From contig BTPP01000002.1 in the NCBI GenBank assembly GCA_037102815.1, forward strand, positions 2,170,001 through 2,234,000: a stretch of 64,000 bases of DNA, read 5' to 3'. A program made the position numbers and the translations under genes. Under the pieces are notes generated by a model. That model ran no database searches. It was not told where the DNA came from and was given only the letters and a program-made list of their open reading frames with translations. This document shows, in pieces, positions 10,822 through 23,514 of the stretch. Positions within the stretch are counted from its first letter, which is position 1, and each line of letters starts with the position of its first letter. The DNA is from Neurospora intermedia. Its lineage: Eukaryota > Ascomycota > Sordariomycetes > Sordariales > Sordariaceae.

Positions 10822-13800
10822 ATGGGTGAGTCTTGTGATGGTGTTGTTCGACTAGTCTAGTACCTACCTACCTCTGCCTCCTTGTCTCCTCTACTTCCTA
10901 GGTACCTATGTAAAACAGTCATTTCTGTGCAAAACTATGGCTCGAGAGCGACACCAAGCGGGTGATGGAGTACTAGTAACTTCCAGTTTCCATCCCAGGC
11001 CGGAAGGGTTCTCACAACGCCTGCGCGCGCGCGCAACAAGAGAAGGACGGGAACTATAACGAAGGAAATGAGATCCTGGTTCAGATTGCTGACTCGCGAT
11101 TTGCGCCACAGCTCCGTCTCAGACGCTGCCTTCGGACCACGAGCCCTTGAAGTTTTCGCCCCGAACCATCGCCCGGCTTGAAGAGGAAGATGACAACACC
11201 GACTGGCAGAGAACACTGAGGCCGATTGCCCCCGACAGCAAAAGTGTTGCGCATTCCCGCGAATCGTCTCTCGAAAAATTACAGTGGTCTGCTAGCAGCA
11301 CTGTTCGCGGTGCCCATGCGCCCCAGCGACTAGTCGACCCCAAGCTATCCTCGTACGGCCATCACAGACAGACGTCCATCGTACACGGCATTGGCATCCA
11401 GCATTCGAGAAATGGGAGTCTTGCAAGCAACCACTCGAGCCCTCTCAGCCCCCAGATGATTGCCGCCGCCGGCGCAGGCATTTCCCCCGATCGAGCAGAT
11501 TTACATGGCTTCTCGCGCAAGGACAACGACGGCTCTTCCATCGGCTCGAGGCCCCAGACGGCCCTGTCCGGAACGACGGCGGCATCTGTGCCCGTGATTC
11601 CCGAACGAACGTCGTCTGCTGCCGCTATGAACGATCTCGCCGGCCAGGGCGGGCAAACGGGAACACCCAGAAAGCCAGAAAGGATGGCCAGCGGGAGGTC
11701 GAGGCGGGACCACTCGCACCACCATGCTCATTCGTCTCGGCACAAGGATGACCCGAAGACGGTCGGTGATTACGCGCTACACGTGCTCTTTACGTCCTTC
11801 ATTGCGCAAGCGGAAGAGAAGTTGACGGAAATAACAAGCCTTCCTTTCCACGACCCCGAACCTCACGTCGAACAAATATGCGGGCCCGGTGTAGACGCTG
11901 CCTTCGACCAGTCCATTGTTGCTCTTGGTTATCTTGCCAAACAAAAACCCAAGCCCTTGATAGACTTGATGATGCTTTGGAGGAAGAGCAAAAGTGATGC
12001 TGCCAATGAGGCCCGTGAGGCCCGCACGCAACTTCACCAAGCGCGGAGTCATCTCCCCGGCGCTGCTTTGCAAAGGAGAAATACCGAGCCCGTTCAGTCT
12101 ACCGGTCCTGGCCAGCCCGGAGTCCAGCATGCCGAACAGGCCGATATTGCGCAAACCGTTGCTGTGGCTGAGCGCCGGTCCACCGTGTCCATTTACATCC
12201 TTTGCCGTGTTCTCCTTGAGGTCTTCACTCAGAGCACACTTGCTTCCATCACCCCAGAGATGGAGGACAAGCTTGAGAAGATCATTTTCCAGCAGCTCAA
12301 AAGTACCGAGCCTGATTCATTGCTAATTTCACCGCTGAAACTTGCAAATTGGAACCTCTTTGCTCAACTGCTAGGTGCTATGAGCGCAATCAGCTTCACG
12401 AGTGTGGCCGACCGTTTCATCAACGACCTGGAGCGCTCCCTGCAAGAGCTCAACAACACCAAGATCCCCACCGGTGGGCGAGATGCCGAAAGCAGGATAG
12501 AGCTGGTTCTCATTGGAATGAAGCACCTTCGGATCAGACTCTCACCTCCAGATGCCTGGGAGCGCTCTTGTAATTTCCTCACTTCTCTCGGCAAGCTTTT
12601 CAATGATTCTCATGGCCAAAAGGTAAAGGCAGCCTTTTGCCAGGTGCTTGAAATGCTTGTGCTTCCCATTGCCGCCACGGCCAGCAGCAATGATCTTGCC
12701 TATCCGAAGTGGAAAGAGGTGGTGACAACCATCACGCCCCGACTAGCCCACATGTTTATGAGACCGCGGCACTGGACCTATTCGTTTGCCCTCACGGCGA
12801 CGATGCTTTGCGCCGATGTGCCCGAAAATTTTGGTAGCCAGTGGATGCAGTTGATCTACCCGCTTAACAGCAAGCTCCAGGACCGCATGACCAGGCCGCT
12901 GTGCTTGCAGGCCATTTCTAGGCTCTTATGGACCTACCTTTATCGCACGAACGATAGCGTCGCGAACTCTACGAGGAAGTTGGACGAAGTCGTGAAAATT
13001 GCCCTTCCCAACACCAAGCGAGCCTTTAGCGCTGCAGACCTTTCGGTCACTGAGCCGCTGGTCCAGATTATCAGGCTTATAGGGTATAAGTACCCTGACT
13101 ACTGTTTTCGCAACATCATATTTCCTTTGGTCAACGCCGACCAATTTGCATCCAACAAGGATCTTAAGATCGAGTTTCTTGACCCCGACAGAATGGTGGT
13201 TGGCATACACGCTTTTCTCGCGGTGATGGCGGACTTGGAGAAGGGAGAGCATGGAAAGCCGCCGTTCCCTCTGAATTATTCCTATTCGGCATCCCTCATG
13301 GACCGAATTTCTATTTTCTCCGTGCTCGCACACCCACACAGCAGCTTGGCGGCTACACCGGCTCTCGGTGTCGAAGAAGAGAGTCTCTCGAAACCGGTCC
13401 AAATATCAGTCCTATCTGACACGGTGAAAGACTACTACAGCCGATTTTGTGAAATTCTCGGCAAAATCGCCATAATCTGCGATAACACATTTGGTGGACA
13501 GGCTGCCCTGGATGAAAAGTTCAAGGACGAAAAGTTCAATAGTCCTGGCCCCAAGACGCCCATGACAGACACTTTCAAGTTCTCTCGCCGTGATGATCAA
13601 CAAAGCGCATACGAGCAGAAACAGGCATTCTACGAGTTGTTTCACGTCGCCGTTGAGGCTCTACCACGGTGTTTGTCGGTAGACATCCCCTTCAATACGC
13701 TGATCAACCTTCTGTGTACCGGAACCGCCCATGTCCAATCAAACATTGCGCGTTCATCGGCGCAGTCACTCAAGGCCATTGCTCGTCAGTCTCATGCCCA

Positions 13801-16800
13801 GCAAGTTACAATGGGGTTTGCCCGCTTTATTTTCAACTTCGACGACCGGTACTCGACCATGTCTGATGGTGGGATGTTGGGCCCAGGGCATATTGAAAAA
13901 ACACTCATGCTTTATGTCGAGCTTCTTCACATCTGGATCGACGAGATCAGGCGAAAGACGAAAGATGCTGAGGCAGAGAGCGATGGACCTGGTGGGACTG
14001 ACAAACGAGGCATCAAGCTTGACCTCTCGGGTATCTGGGCCGAGGTCGATCAAGTAGAAGCACATGGCTTATTCTTCCTATGTTCGCAGTCCCGGCGTGT
14101 GCGGTACTACGCAGTCACCGTTCTTCGCCTGATTACCGAATTTGACGCAGCTTTGCGGAAGACGAGCAACCACGAAGAGGAAAAAACTACGAGACTGATC
14201 GACATCCTGGAGAACGATTCGATGCAGGTCATGAGCTTCAACGATGACCATCTCTCGGTAGCTGAGCGCAGCAGACTGGAGCGAGGTTTGCAAAACTCGA
14301 ACAGTCAAGGAGCCTTACTTGAGCTCTGTACCAGTGATGTGTCCTATGATACCACACTTTGGTTCAAGGTTTTCCCAAACTTTGTACGGATTGCATATGA
14401 CAAGTGTCCATTCACAGTCACCATCGGCCGCGACCTTGTCTGCAACAGAATCCTGCAGCTCTACCAGGCGATAGTCATAATTTCTGAGCCATCCGCAAGG
14501 ATGTACTACGGATCTGATGGAAGCAACTCTCGAGTGGTCAGGACCCCAACCACGCAGCCCGAGGTGCTTGTTGAGCAGTTCAAGCTGTATCTCGTCTTTG
14601 CCTGCACGACGCTAGCAGACCCAGGCAGTGTTCAGTCGAGCTCGGCACAGAATGGTCAACACGGCCGGAAGGGCTCCAAAGCCTCTTCAACCGTTGACAA
14701 AATTGTGACGGCGCGAACCTTGTTCAAGTATCTAAACCCCTTACTTGGGGCATCACTCAGTTCCGTCAGAGATGCTGCGGTTACTGCAATGGGCTCAATC
14801 AACATTCACATTTACCGCACCCTTCTGGAGGAACTATCGGGACACGTCTCCCGGTGTAACGATGAAGCACGGGCACGAATCCAACCACACCAGCGCACCA
14901 ACAGCAACCCAAGGCGTAACCGGAAGATGGATTTGGTGCGAACTGAAATCACTCACGTCTACAAGCTGACGGCACATTTCTTGAAACTACCAGAGGTGTA
15001 TAACGACGAATGGATTCTGAACAATCTAGTCACGTATGCCAAAGACCTCAAGCTGTTCCTGATGGACGTCGAAGTCCAGATGGATTGGGAGTTCCAGAGG
15101 TTAAGGCGGCATTACTGTGGCCTCATGGAAGAGCTCTTCGAAGGCATCAACCGAACGAAAGACCCATCGCGCTGGATGACGTTTGAGTCCCGCAAGTCGG
15201 CCTTCACGCTGATGGAAGATTGGTGTGGCTTCTCACCCAACCAAGCGCAAATCTCCCAAAGGGAAGCTACCATGCGACAGTCTGTCATCAATGAGCAGGG
15301 TGCAGGCGAGCATGGCAATGTGAGCGCCGCCATGGAAATCGAGAAAAGAAATTTGCGGACAGCTGCCCTCAGTGCCATGGCTTCGCTGTGCGGAGGTCCA
15401 ATTCGTGTGCTCACCGAGAGCGGCTCGTTTCTCTACTTCGACGCACGCCGCATGCTGAACTGGATTGATGCGATCTTCAACGCGGAAAGCAATCGCATCA
15501 ATCTCATCGGGCGGCGGGCTCTCAAGAACCTCATCGTTCACAACCAGCAATATCCCGCTCTGTTGGATCATTGCATCTTGAAGTGCTACACGACCGAGGT
15601 CCCCAAGGTGTTGGCTAGTTACTTCACGGTTGTGGTAGAAGTGCTTTCGGAGCATGTCGACTACCCCTGTCCATTCTGGAAGCTCCTCGGTCTCTGCTTA
15701 TTCACCTTGGGTAACGATCAAAGTGATATACGGTCCAAGTCGGCACAAGTCTTGCGCACAGTTGAAGAGCGGCAACAACCGGCGCGAACCTCCAAGATAC
15801 AAGACTTTGATATCAGCATATCTGACAAAACCAAGGCTGTTTACAAACTTGCTCAGTTCGAAATATCCAAGCGACTGGCTAAACAACACACCGAGTTGGC
15901 ATTTTACATCTTTTCCGAGTTTACTTACTACTTTAAGGAGGTAGGGTCAGTGGCCCAAAGGAACGTGGTTGCCATCATCCTTCCTTGGATTCAGTCAATC
16001 GAGCTGACCGTCGACCCCAATGGTGGTCCAACCGCACAATCATATGTGCTTCTTGCCAACCTCCTGGAAATCACCATCAAATCGAGCGCAGCCTTGCACA
16101 ACGAGGTCCAGGCACTCTGGCAGGCTCTGGCGACAGGTCCTCACCCGGGCAATGTGAGGCTGATTCTGGACTTCATCATGTCCATTTGCCTGGAACGACG
16201 GGAGCAAAATTTTGTTGAATATGCCAAGCAGATCGTGGTCTTCCTCGCTAGCACTAGCAGTGCCCCTGGAAACGAGGTGATAGAGTTTCTGCTCATGCAA
16301 ATTACGCCAAAGTCCATGGTCACTAACGACAAACGGGAAGCCGTGCCGCCGCCGCCTGATATCAACACCTTGCCTTACTGTGCAGATCTCTCAGAGGTGC
16401 TCCCCATAGGGACAAAACAGGCTGGCTTCTCTTTAGGGCAACTATCTTTGATACTGCTAGTTGATCTTATGGTGGCTCCAGCTTGCCTTGTTCCTGATAA
16501 TGTGCCTGTGTTACTTCAGGTGGTCACGGTGCTATGGGATCACTACACTGCGCTTGTCCAAGAGCAAGCCCGTGAGATGCTGGTGCATCTTATCCACGAA
16601 CTGGTTATTTCGAGACTCGATGACGACGTTCCCCAGTCCACAAGAGAAAGCATCGAAGGTCTGATCGATGCTATTCGCCGCCATGACCGGTCTGTAGTGT
16701 GGGGCTACGAAGATAGCAATGGCAATGTTGGCGCTCACGACAATAAGGTGCCCCCGAGCATGGAATATCTGACCGGCGAAATGGTCAAGACTTTCGAGAT

Positions 16801-19276
16801 TACATTTCCTGGAATCAAAGAGAAGTGGGGCAGGCTCTCCCTGACTTGGGCAACATCTTGTCCAGTTAGACATCTTGCTTGTCGATCGTTTCAGATCTTC
16901 AGGTGCATCTTGACGTCTCTTGATCACTACATGCTAGGGGACATGATCGCCAGGCTCTGCAGTACTATTTCTGACGAGGATACTGAACTTCAGAAATTCT
17001 CAATGGAAGTGCTAACGACTTTAAAGACACTCGTGGCAAAGTTGGATGCCGACAAGCTACTCACTTTTCCGCAGCTGTTCTGGACCACATGTGCATGCTT
17101 GGAGTCCATCAACGAGTGCGAGTTTCTGGAGGCTGTCGAAATGCTCAATGAGTTCCTGGATAAGCTGGACTTCCATTCGCCGACCGTTCGGAGGGTATTG
17201 CTCGATGGCCAGCCTTCTAAATGGGACGGCGCGTTTGAAGGTTTACAGCCTCTTCTGTACAAGGGTCTACGGTCTTCTAGCTGTCTGGACTTGACCTTGA
17301 CAATACTCGATAAGCTTATTCTGCTTCCCAGTGATCCTTTGATAGGAGACGGTGGCCGCTTCTTCTTTACTATTTTGGCGAACTTTCCTCGCCTCCTGTA
17401 CGCCATGGAGGAGGAGTCCCCTGATCCAGCTGTTGTGCCAACCGTCGAGACTCTCTTACACATCGCTGATGTTCAGGGTATGCGGAGCATTGCTGTCGCT
17501 TTGGATGAATATCTCGGACACCGATATGCGTCTACCAAGGATTTTGTGATCCAGCTGTACGCAGCTCTACGGGAGTATTACTTGCCTGATCTGGAATTCC
17601 AGATGCTCACAATGCTGATGGGGTTACTGACCAATGCCACCGCATGGGTCAAAATTTACACCATGCGGATCCTCCGGGTCATCATAACTGAGGTGGACAT
17701 GAAGAAGCCAGAGATTGCTAGCCACGGGTCTGACATGATCTCGCCGCTTCTGCGCCTGCTCCAAACCGAGTACTGCATGGAGGCTCTCGAAGTGCTCGAC
17801 AACATCATGAGCATGTCTGGCTCATCTATGGACAAGCACCATCTCCGAATGAGCATGACACGTCTCACCTCCAAAGCCGTCCGAAAAGAATACGAGCGAG
17901 CACAGAGCCTGTTCGGCATCCCGGAGGCGTCTGGTTGGGCTATCCCCATGCCGGCCCGCAAGACCGAGTCGACGCGCGCAAACACCCACGCTGTCTTCTA
18001 CATGTGCCAAATGAACTCCCAGAATATGGACGGTGGCATGCCCGAGAGCGACATCCCTACGCCTGCTGAGATGGAATTTGAATTCGAGTTCCACGATGAA
18101 TATGCCTATGGATACCTCCCTGTTTCCGATAGGGCTGATACCATGATGTCAGACGACGCACGCGGGCTGGAGCATGCGCCCATGGGTGATCTCATCTCCA
18201 AGCTGGATAGCCTTGACGACTTCTTCGACGGCCTGTCGTCGACTGGCCCGCCTAGTGAAGGGCGATCATCCAGGACCGTTACAGAGTTCTCTCCGGATAG
18301 CTTCGACTTGGGTGCGCAACTTTATGACGAGCAAATCCTACCCATACTGCACCAAGCGTCGGCATATAACAATAATAACAACATCACTGCGGCCTTCCAA
18401 AGCGGTTTTGCGGATAGACCAAGCTTGTTCTCGGGAGGCGGGCCTGGACCAGCTGTAGTCGCGGGGTCTACTACTTCCTCGCCCATAAGCCCCTCAATGA
18501 TGCACCCTGCCACGTTTGGCAGCATCAGCAGCATTGTAGACGGAGACACCGGAGGAGGGCCGGGTGGTGTAGTCATCACTTCGCCTACGGCATCAACCAC
18601 TTCCACCTCCACATCCACATCCACATCCACCTCGCAACTCCGACCATTCCTGATGACCAACATCCGACCGGGACTGCATGCTAGGTCCATCACCTCCCCC
18701 TCGGCCCCGCCCTCGTACCTCGCCAACATCGGAGACTTCAACTCCGATGACGACGAGGGTATGGCCGAATATCCAGAGGACATCGGCGTCTTCTCCGATA
18801 ATGACGAAGACCAGTACCAGAGACCTTCGACGGCAACCGGCACCGGCACCGGCGTCCTGCACTTCCACCACCCGAACTACCACATCTCATCATCTACCAA
18901 TGGGGCGGTACACGGTACCTATTATAGCAGTGGCGGAGGAAGCGGTAGTCACAGCGCCAGTCCAAGCATCAGCGGCGGGCCTGGACCGGCAGTGCCGCTT
19001 CACCCCGTGACATCACCATCCATAACAACATCAGCAACAGACGGCTCCTCATCCAAGCTCGAAAGCATGATCCGCCCCTTTGCGCAGAGTACCCGATCCC
19101 GCATGCGCCGGTTGACGGGCGGAGGAAGCAGTCGGTCGAAGGAGGAGAGGCTGGTGGCGGTGGCAGCGGCTACGGGACCGTTGTCGCCACAGGTACCGAA
19201 AGTGCCGAACGCGTTTTTGCCTTTGGGTCATCAGCCACAGCAGCCACAGTCGGGTTCGAGTGCCGGATCGGGATAA
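10822..19276 (+). CDS. pag1: Furry / PAG1 (Tao3, Mor2) cell-morphogenesis scaffold (about 2722 aa)
   Basis: Giant HEAT-like scaffold of the Furry family, which in yeasts acts with the NDR kinase (Cbk1/Orb6; COT-1 in Neurospora) in polarized growth. The main exon is 11112-19276 and is open for more than 8.1 kb. It encodes a disordered N-terminus, the conserved KFSPRTIARLEEEDD segment, the long alpha-helical Mor2/PAG1 N-terminal, central and C-terminal regions (about residues 210-2290) and a disordered Ser/Gly/Thr-rich tail. The main exon has no ATG between its in-frame stop at 11090 and KFSP, so an upstream exon is needed. I place it at 10822-10825 (ATGG, in context CAAAATGG) with donor GTGAGT, a GCTGAC branch point at about 11087 and an acceptor at 11110-11111; this gives MAPSQTLPSDHEP before LKFSP. 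A longer N-terminus starting near 10522 in the same frame cannot be excluded. The frame past the stop is discussed in the findings. Confidence 0.93.
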
Positions 19277-20687
19277 GGCTTAGGACAAGCTCAGGGTCAG
19301 GGACAAGGGTTACAAGGATAGGGACAAGGGCAGGGGCAGGGGCATTCAGGGCGTAATCAATCACGAACGCAGACTCCGCTACATATCGGCGGGGGAGATG
19401 CAGATGATGTGATAAGAAAGATCAAGGGGAGATGTTCCGGGGAATGCGGTGCTTTTCTTCATTTTCGTAACTGGAGTACATACGTGGGGTAATAGGATAT
19501 GGGAAAGCGCTTGGGGTGAGGGATACCATGGGAGGAATTGTCTTGCTTTTACATGGGATATATGGTATGGTAGGCTGTGTGTATGTTGAACGAAAACTCT
19601 CACGGACTTGAACAGTCGCAATTATTTTTAGTGGTGGTCACACTACTGTCAGCGACCACCTCCCATTGTCGATGGTCGAGAGGGAGGGAAGCATTAAAGG
19701 GGCGCCTAAAACCGGAGATTAAATATATTCTCGTTCGGACACAACCCCCGTCATGGTGACCGGAGGCGTCTTCCTCAACCCTCCTGAACCACAAGCCTCT
19801 GATTCAGATAGTAGGCTGCTGGAGATTACAATTCTATGCTTTGTTTCCAAGCAATTTGTCTTGTCTGAGCGGTGAGCATTTTCTTTAGCTTCCTCTTGCA
19901 GTCAGCCATGTGATGGGACCACCGCAGATACACTGTTGAGTGAATCTCGATGCCGTGCGTGGCTCTTGTCGCTTTCTGGTATTGATATTCGCAGTTGACC
20001 CACTCAGCTAGACGTCTATTGGCGGTTCGCTGCGAGTACGATAGGGCTGAAGGCCTTCCTGTCCCATCTCGTCTTCTCCCTCCAATCACCACCACCGGAA
20101 CTGTTTTGGTGCTTTCCGTCACTCAATCCACGCCGTTGAGCCAGTTGGGAAGCGATAAATGGATCATCAGTGCTAAGCTGATCCGATCAACGATGCCAGG
20201 GAGACGGTGTCGCCTACGAACACTGGCCTAGCCCTAGCAGGCAAGTACGGTGTCGATAAGGTTCGCTGTGCTTCTACACGTGTATTCGTATCTCTACCGT
20301 GGGCTGTTCCTTGAACCGGCGACATAGCATCCTCTGATTTCCGGCTCCGCCATCGTTTGATCAGGTGTCGTGCTGACGCTCCTCTCGCCGCTCTTTTTTT
20401 TTTTTTTTTTTTTTTGTTTGTTTGTTTTTTTGTTTTTTTCCTAGTAACGACTTTCGCACGTCTCTTCTCTGCTACATCCGTTTCGTCGTGTTTCTAATAA
20501 CAACACACCACTTGACCTATCACGAATCTGCTGTTATTGTTTTCTTTTGTTCCCGCACGCGAGCGAGCTATTAGGCAGTCACTTCGATTGGGATTCTGGT
20601 AACTGGGTGCGGTAGACGCATATCCAACCACTGTATACCTTCCAGGGATTTTCGCCCTGTGGACTTTTGGGGCGTTCAGCAGCAACC
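19277..20687. other. Intergenic: Furry 3' side and promoter of the Zn-cluster gene
   Basis: No gene is supported. The first 200 bases carry a Gly/Gln-type GGGACAAGGGCAG low-complexity stretch in the frame of the preceding gene. A long T-rich tract (20394-20439) lies about 250 bases before the Zn-cluster start codon, a typical place for a fungal core promoter or leader. Confidence 0.6.
20394..20439. repeat. Poly-T tract upstream of the Zn-cluster gene
   Basis: An uninterrupted run of 22 T (20394-20415) is followed by GTTT units and two more T runs. Simple low-complexity sequence, likely nucleosome-excluding promoter DNA. Its length probably varies between strains. Confidence 0.8.
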
Positions 20688-23087
20688 ATGGTCAGGGCAG
20701 GAAGACAAAAGGTCAGAACGGGCTGCTATACATGCAAGTGCGTAACTTTGTTTATTCTATCTTGCATCCCTTCCGGTCCCTTCGGTTCTCTTGAAGCGCT
20801 TATCATCTACATATCCCTACCCACTTCATACGATGAGGCTGCTTCGCTCGGACCTGCCCCATATGCTGTTGGCATGATGTAACACATAAACCATACTACC
20901 ACTGAGTCACCACATCCCAGCCTTGCCCTACCGAGCACCGCAACCATCATGATGGCACCCCAACAGATACTCGGCGTCTCACCTCGGTCCATTCTCATAT
21001 ATATACCTACCTGCTGCTCGCTATATGAGAGAATCAGAGAAGGATCCATAAGCTAACAAAGAGCACGCTGCCCTTTGCACTTGCTCCGTCATGACAGGAT
21101 CCGCAAAGTGAAATGTGACGAGACCAAGCCGAGCTGCCTCCGCTGCACCAAGACAGGCCGCAGATGCGATGGCTATCCAGCCGCTCCGTTGCATTCGCAG
21201 TCATGGCAGGAGCTCTTGGCCAAACGGCCCATCATCCCGGCCGTGACGCATCGTCACAACTCCCAGGAGGGCCGCGCCCTCGAGTTCTACCGGTGCGTGC
21301 TCGCGCCCACCTTCTCCGGCTCCCTAGACGACGACTTCTGGACCCACGTGGTCAGCCGTGCTAGCTACCAGAATCCCGTCGTCCGCCATGCCGTCGTTGC
21401 CATCAGTTCCATCTGCGAGCTCATCGGCGACCCCAGCGTCAAGGGGCAAGCCCTCGTCAAGTTCCCAAAGGGTCGATATGCCATCGGCCACTACAACCGC
21501 GCCCTCCAGGATATATCCAAGACGGATGATGAGGCCATGGTCATCTTTGTTTGTATTTTGTTCGTCTGTATAGAAATCCTTCAGGGCAACCGTGAGGCGG
21601 CCATCTCTCACTGCCATCATGGCGTCCAGATCCTTAACCAGCTGAACGGGGGCAAGAGCAAAGTAAGCTCGTCAAGTTCATCCATCTTGTCTCGGGACCA
21701 GCTTCTAAACCCCTTTGCCCGTCTGAGCATCTTCCCCTTCTTCTATGGCAGCACAGTGGACGTCTTCCCCAACCTTCTCCGGCACGGGGGGTCCGAGGCG
21801 CCAGAGTCAGACGGTACCTACGGCTCCTCCTCCTCCTCCTCCTCCGCCGCCACCTCGGCAGCCGACAGCGCCCTAACGGTGCTCGACGAGCTACGCTCCG
21901 GTCTCGACCTCCTCGTTGCGCGAGCCATGCGTTTCCTCCGCTCCGCCGACCTCTACCGGATCGGGCCTTCGCGGCACGTGCCCGTCCCCTCCCACATCCT
22001 GACCGAGCAGGCCAATCTGACCAAATCGATCGATGACTGGCTGGTCCGCTTCACCATTTTCAGCGCAGTGCACTCGCCTACCGAGGACGCGGCGGGCTTA
22101 TTCTACCAGATGCGCATGAAGAGCTACATCACCAAGATCTGGATTGCCACGGCGCTCGACCGCACCGAGATGGTGTACGACCGGTTTGTCCCCCTGTTCC
22201 GCGAGATCGTTGACATGGCCGGCCGCTATCTGGTCGCCGAGAAGAGCCGACCGCGAGGACCGTCACCACCTCGGGCAACGACTACTACTGCCACCGAAGA
22301 GGGGGATGGTGGTGGTGGTCCCGCATCCCCGACCAACGCCAACGCCCAGAAACCCCGTTTTGTCTATGAAATGGCTTACCTCCCCATGCTCTATTTCGTT
22401 GTCATGCGCTGCCGGCACCTCGAGACCCGCGTGACTGCTTTGGAGCACATGACCACCCTATCAGCGTTGCACCAAGGCCTCTGGGACTCAACACTAACCT
22501 TTTGCATCGGCTGGCGACTCATTGAAATCGAGCACGGCGCTGACCGGGAGACACTCTTGCTAGCCATGGCCCAGGCCAAGAGTTTCGGGCAGTCCATGTC
22601 CCGTACTTATGCTCGTCTAGCACCAGATTCCAATTCGTTGGTGGGGCGGATGATGCCCGGGACGACACCGATGCCCCCCGACAGGATGAGACTAAGGGAG
22701 TGTGTGATTACAGGTGATCATACCGTGGAACAAAAGGATAGCCCGGGCTCGGGCTTGAGGACGGGGTATAGAAGGGTCATTTTTCATGTGTGGAAGCCGG
22801 AGCGCGAGGGCGGGGTGGGCACGTTTGAGGAGTGGGTGCCGATTTCGGAGCCGCCGCCGATGAGGGATATGTGTTATGACTATGAGTTTGCGCAGGCGGC
22901 GGCGGCGGCGGGGACGGAGGGGAATGAGTTGGTTGAAGTCAAGTTGGAGCCTAGCTTTGGTTTGAGCTTTGATGAGGCAAAGCCCAATTTCGGCTCTTAT
23001 TATGTTGATTCGAGAGGGGACCTTGATCTACCGACTAGAACTATGCCCCCGGTTTACGATGGCTTGAGGTTGGAGGCTGTGGTGTAG
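20688..23087 (+). CDS. Zn(II)2Cys6 transcription factor (679 aa, 2 exons)
   Basis: Fungal binuclear zinc-cluster regulator. Exon 1 is 20688-20737 and exon 2 is 21098-23087, joined by a 360-nt intron with donor GTGCGT and acceptor ACAG. The splice falls inside the DNA-binding domain: CYTCK from exon 1 joins IRKVKCDETKPSC from exon 2, restoring the C-x2-C-x6-C-x6-C-x2-C-x6-C pattern (about residues 13-40). Downstream, EFYRCVLAPTFSG and a helical middle region resemble the fungal-specific regulator domain of the PF11951/DUF3468 type. The middle is interrupted by serine runs and a low-complexity Pro/Thr/Gly segment. The target is unknown. It lies tail-to-tail with the xanthine dioxygenase gene, which by itself does not prove regulation. 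I do not think it is the UaY/PCO-1 purine regulator, but I cannot exclude it without alignment. Confidence 0.93.
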
Positions 23088-23514
23088 ATGGAGATAATGA
23101 TGGTACCTGGGAGATGGTGACTCGGATGAGGAAAGAAGTTTCCATTTATTTTCTATGTGGACAGGAGATAATGGGAGGTTTGGATTCTTGTCAAAAGAAG
23201 AATGGGCAACCGGTTAAGGGGCGAATGGGTCTTTAATAACTTTGAGAATACCCGATGTAGAAATGAAGGTGTTCTTCTTGGCTTAGATCTGAACCCAAAA
23301 GCGCCGGTTGCAGTATATTGCAGGGTAAGTCCGTTTGGCTCGTTGATAGTCATTTCTGTATACATAGGAGCGGACAACAGAACTAAGTGTTTGAATATAG
23401 GGATATCTGTAGTCAAAAGGGCTACTGAGCGACGTATCGGAACCCATAGAGTAAAGACAACAGACTATATCGTTAAGGTATTTATCAAGTCATCACTCAT
23501 TGACTCCTCCCATT
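23088..23514. other. Convergent 3' intergenic spacer
   Basis: Holds the 3' UTRs of the plus-strand transcription factor and the minus-strand dioxygenase. The open frames across it are shadows with no domain. Confidence 0.6.

Noticed and set aside
10378-10860. 160-codon frame before the Furry gene
   Set aside because: Its first start is GTG and most of it looks non-coding. I keep only its last ATG (10822) as the likely start. An in-frame ATG near 10522 remains an unlikely alternative.
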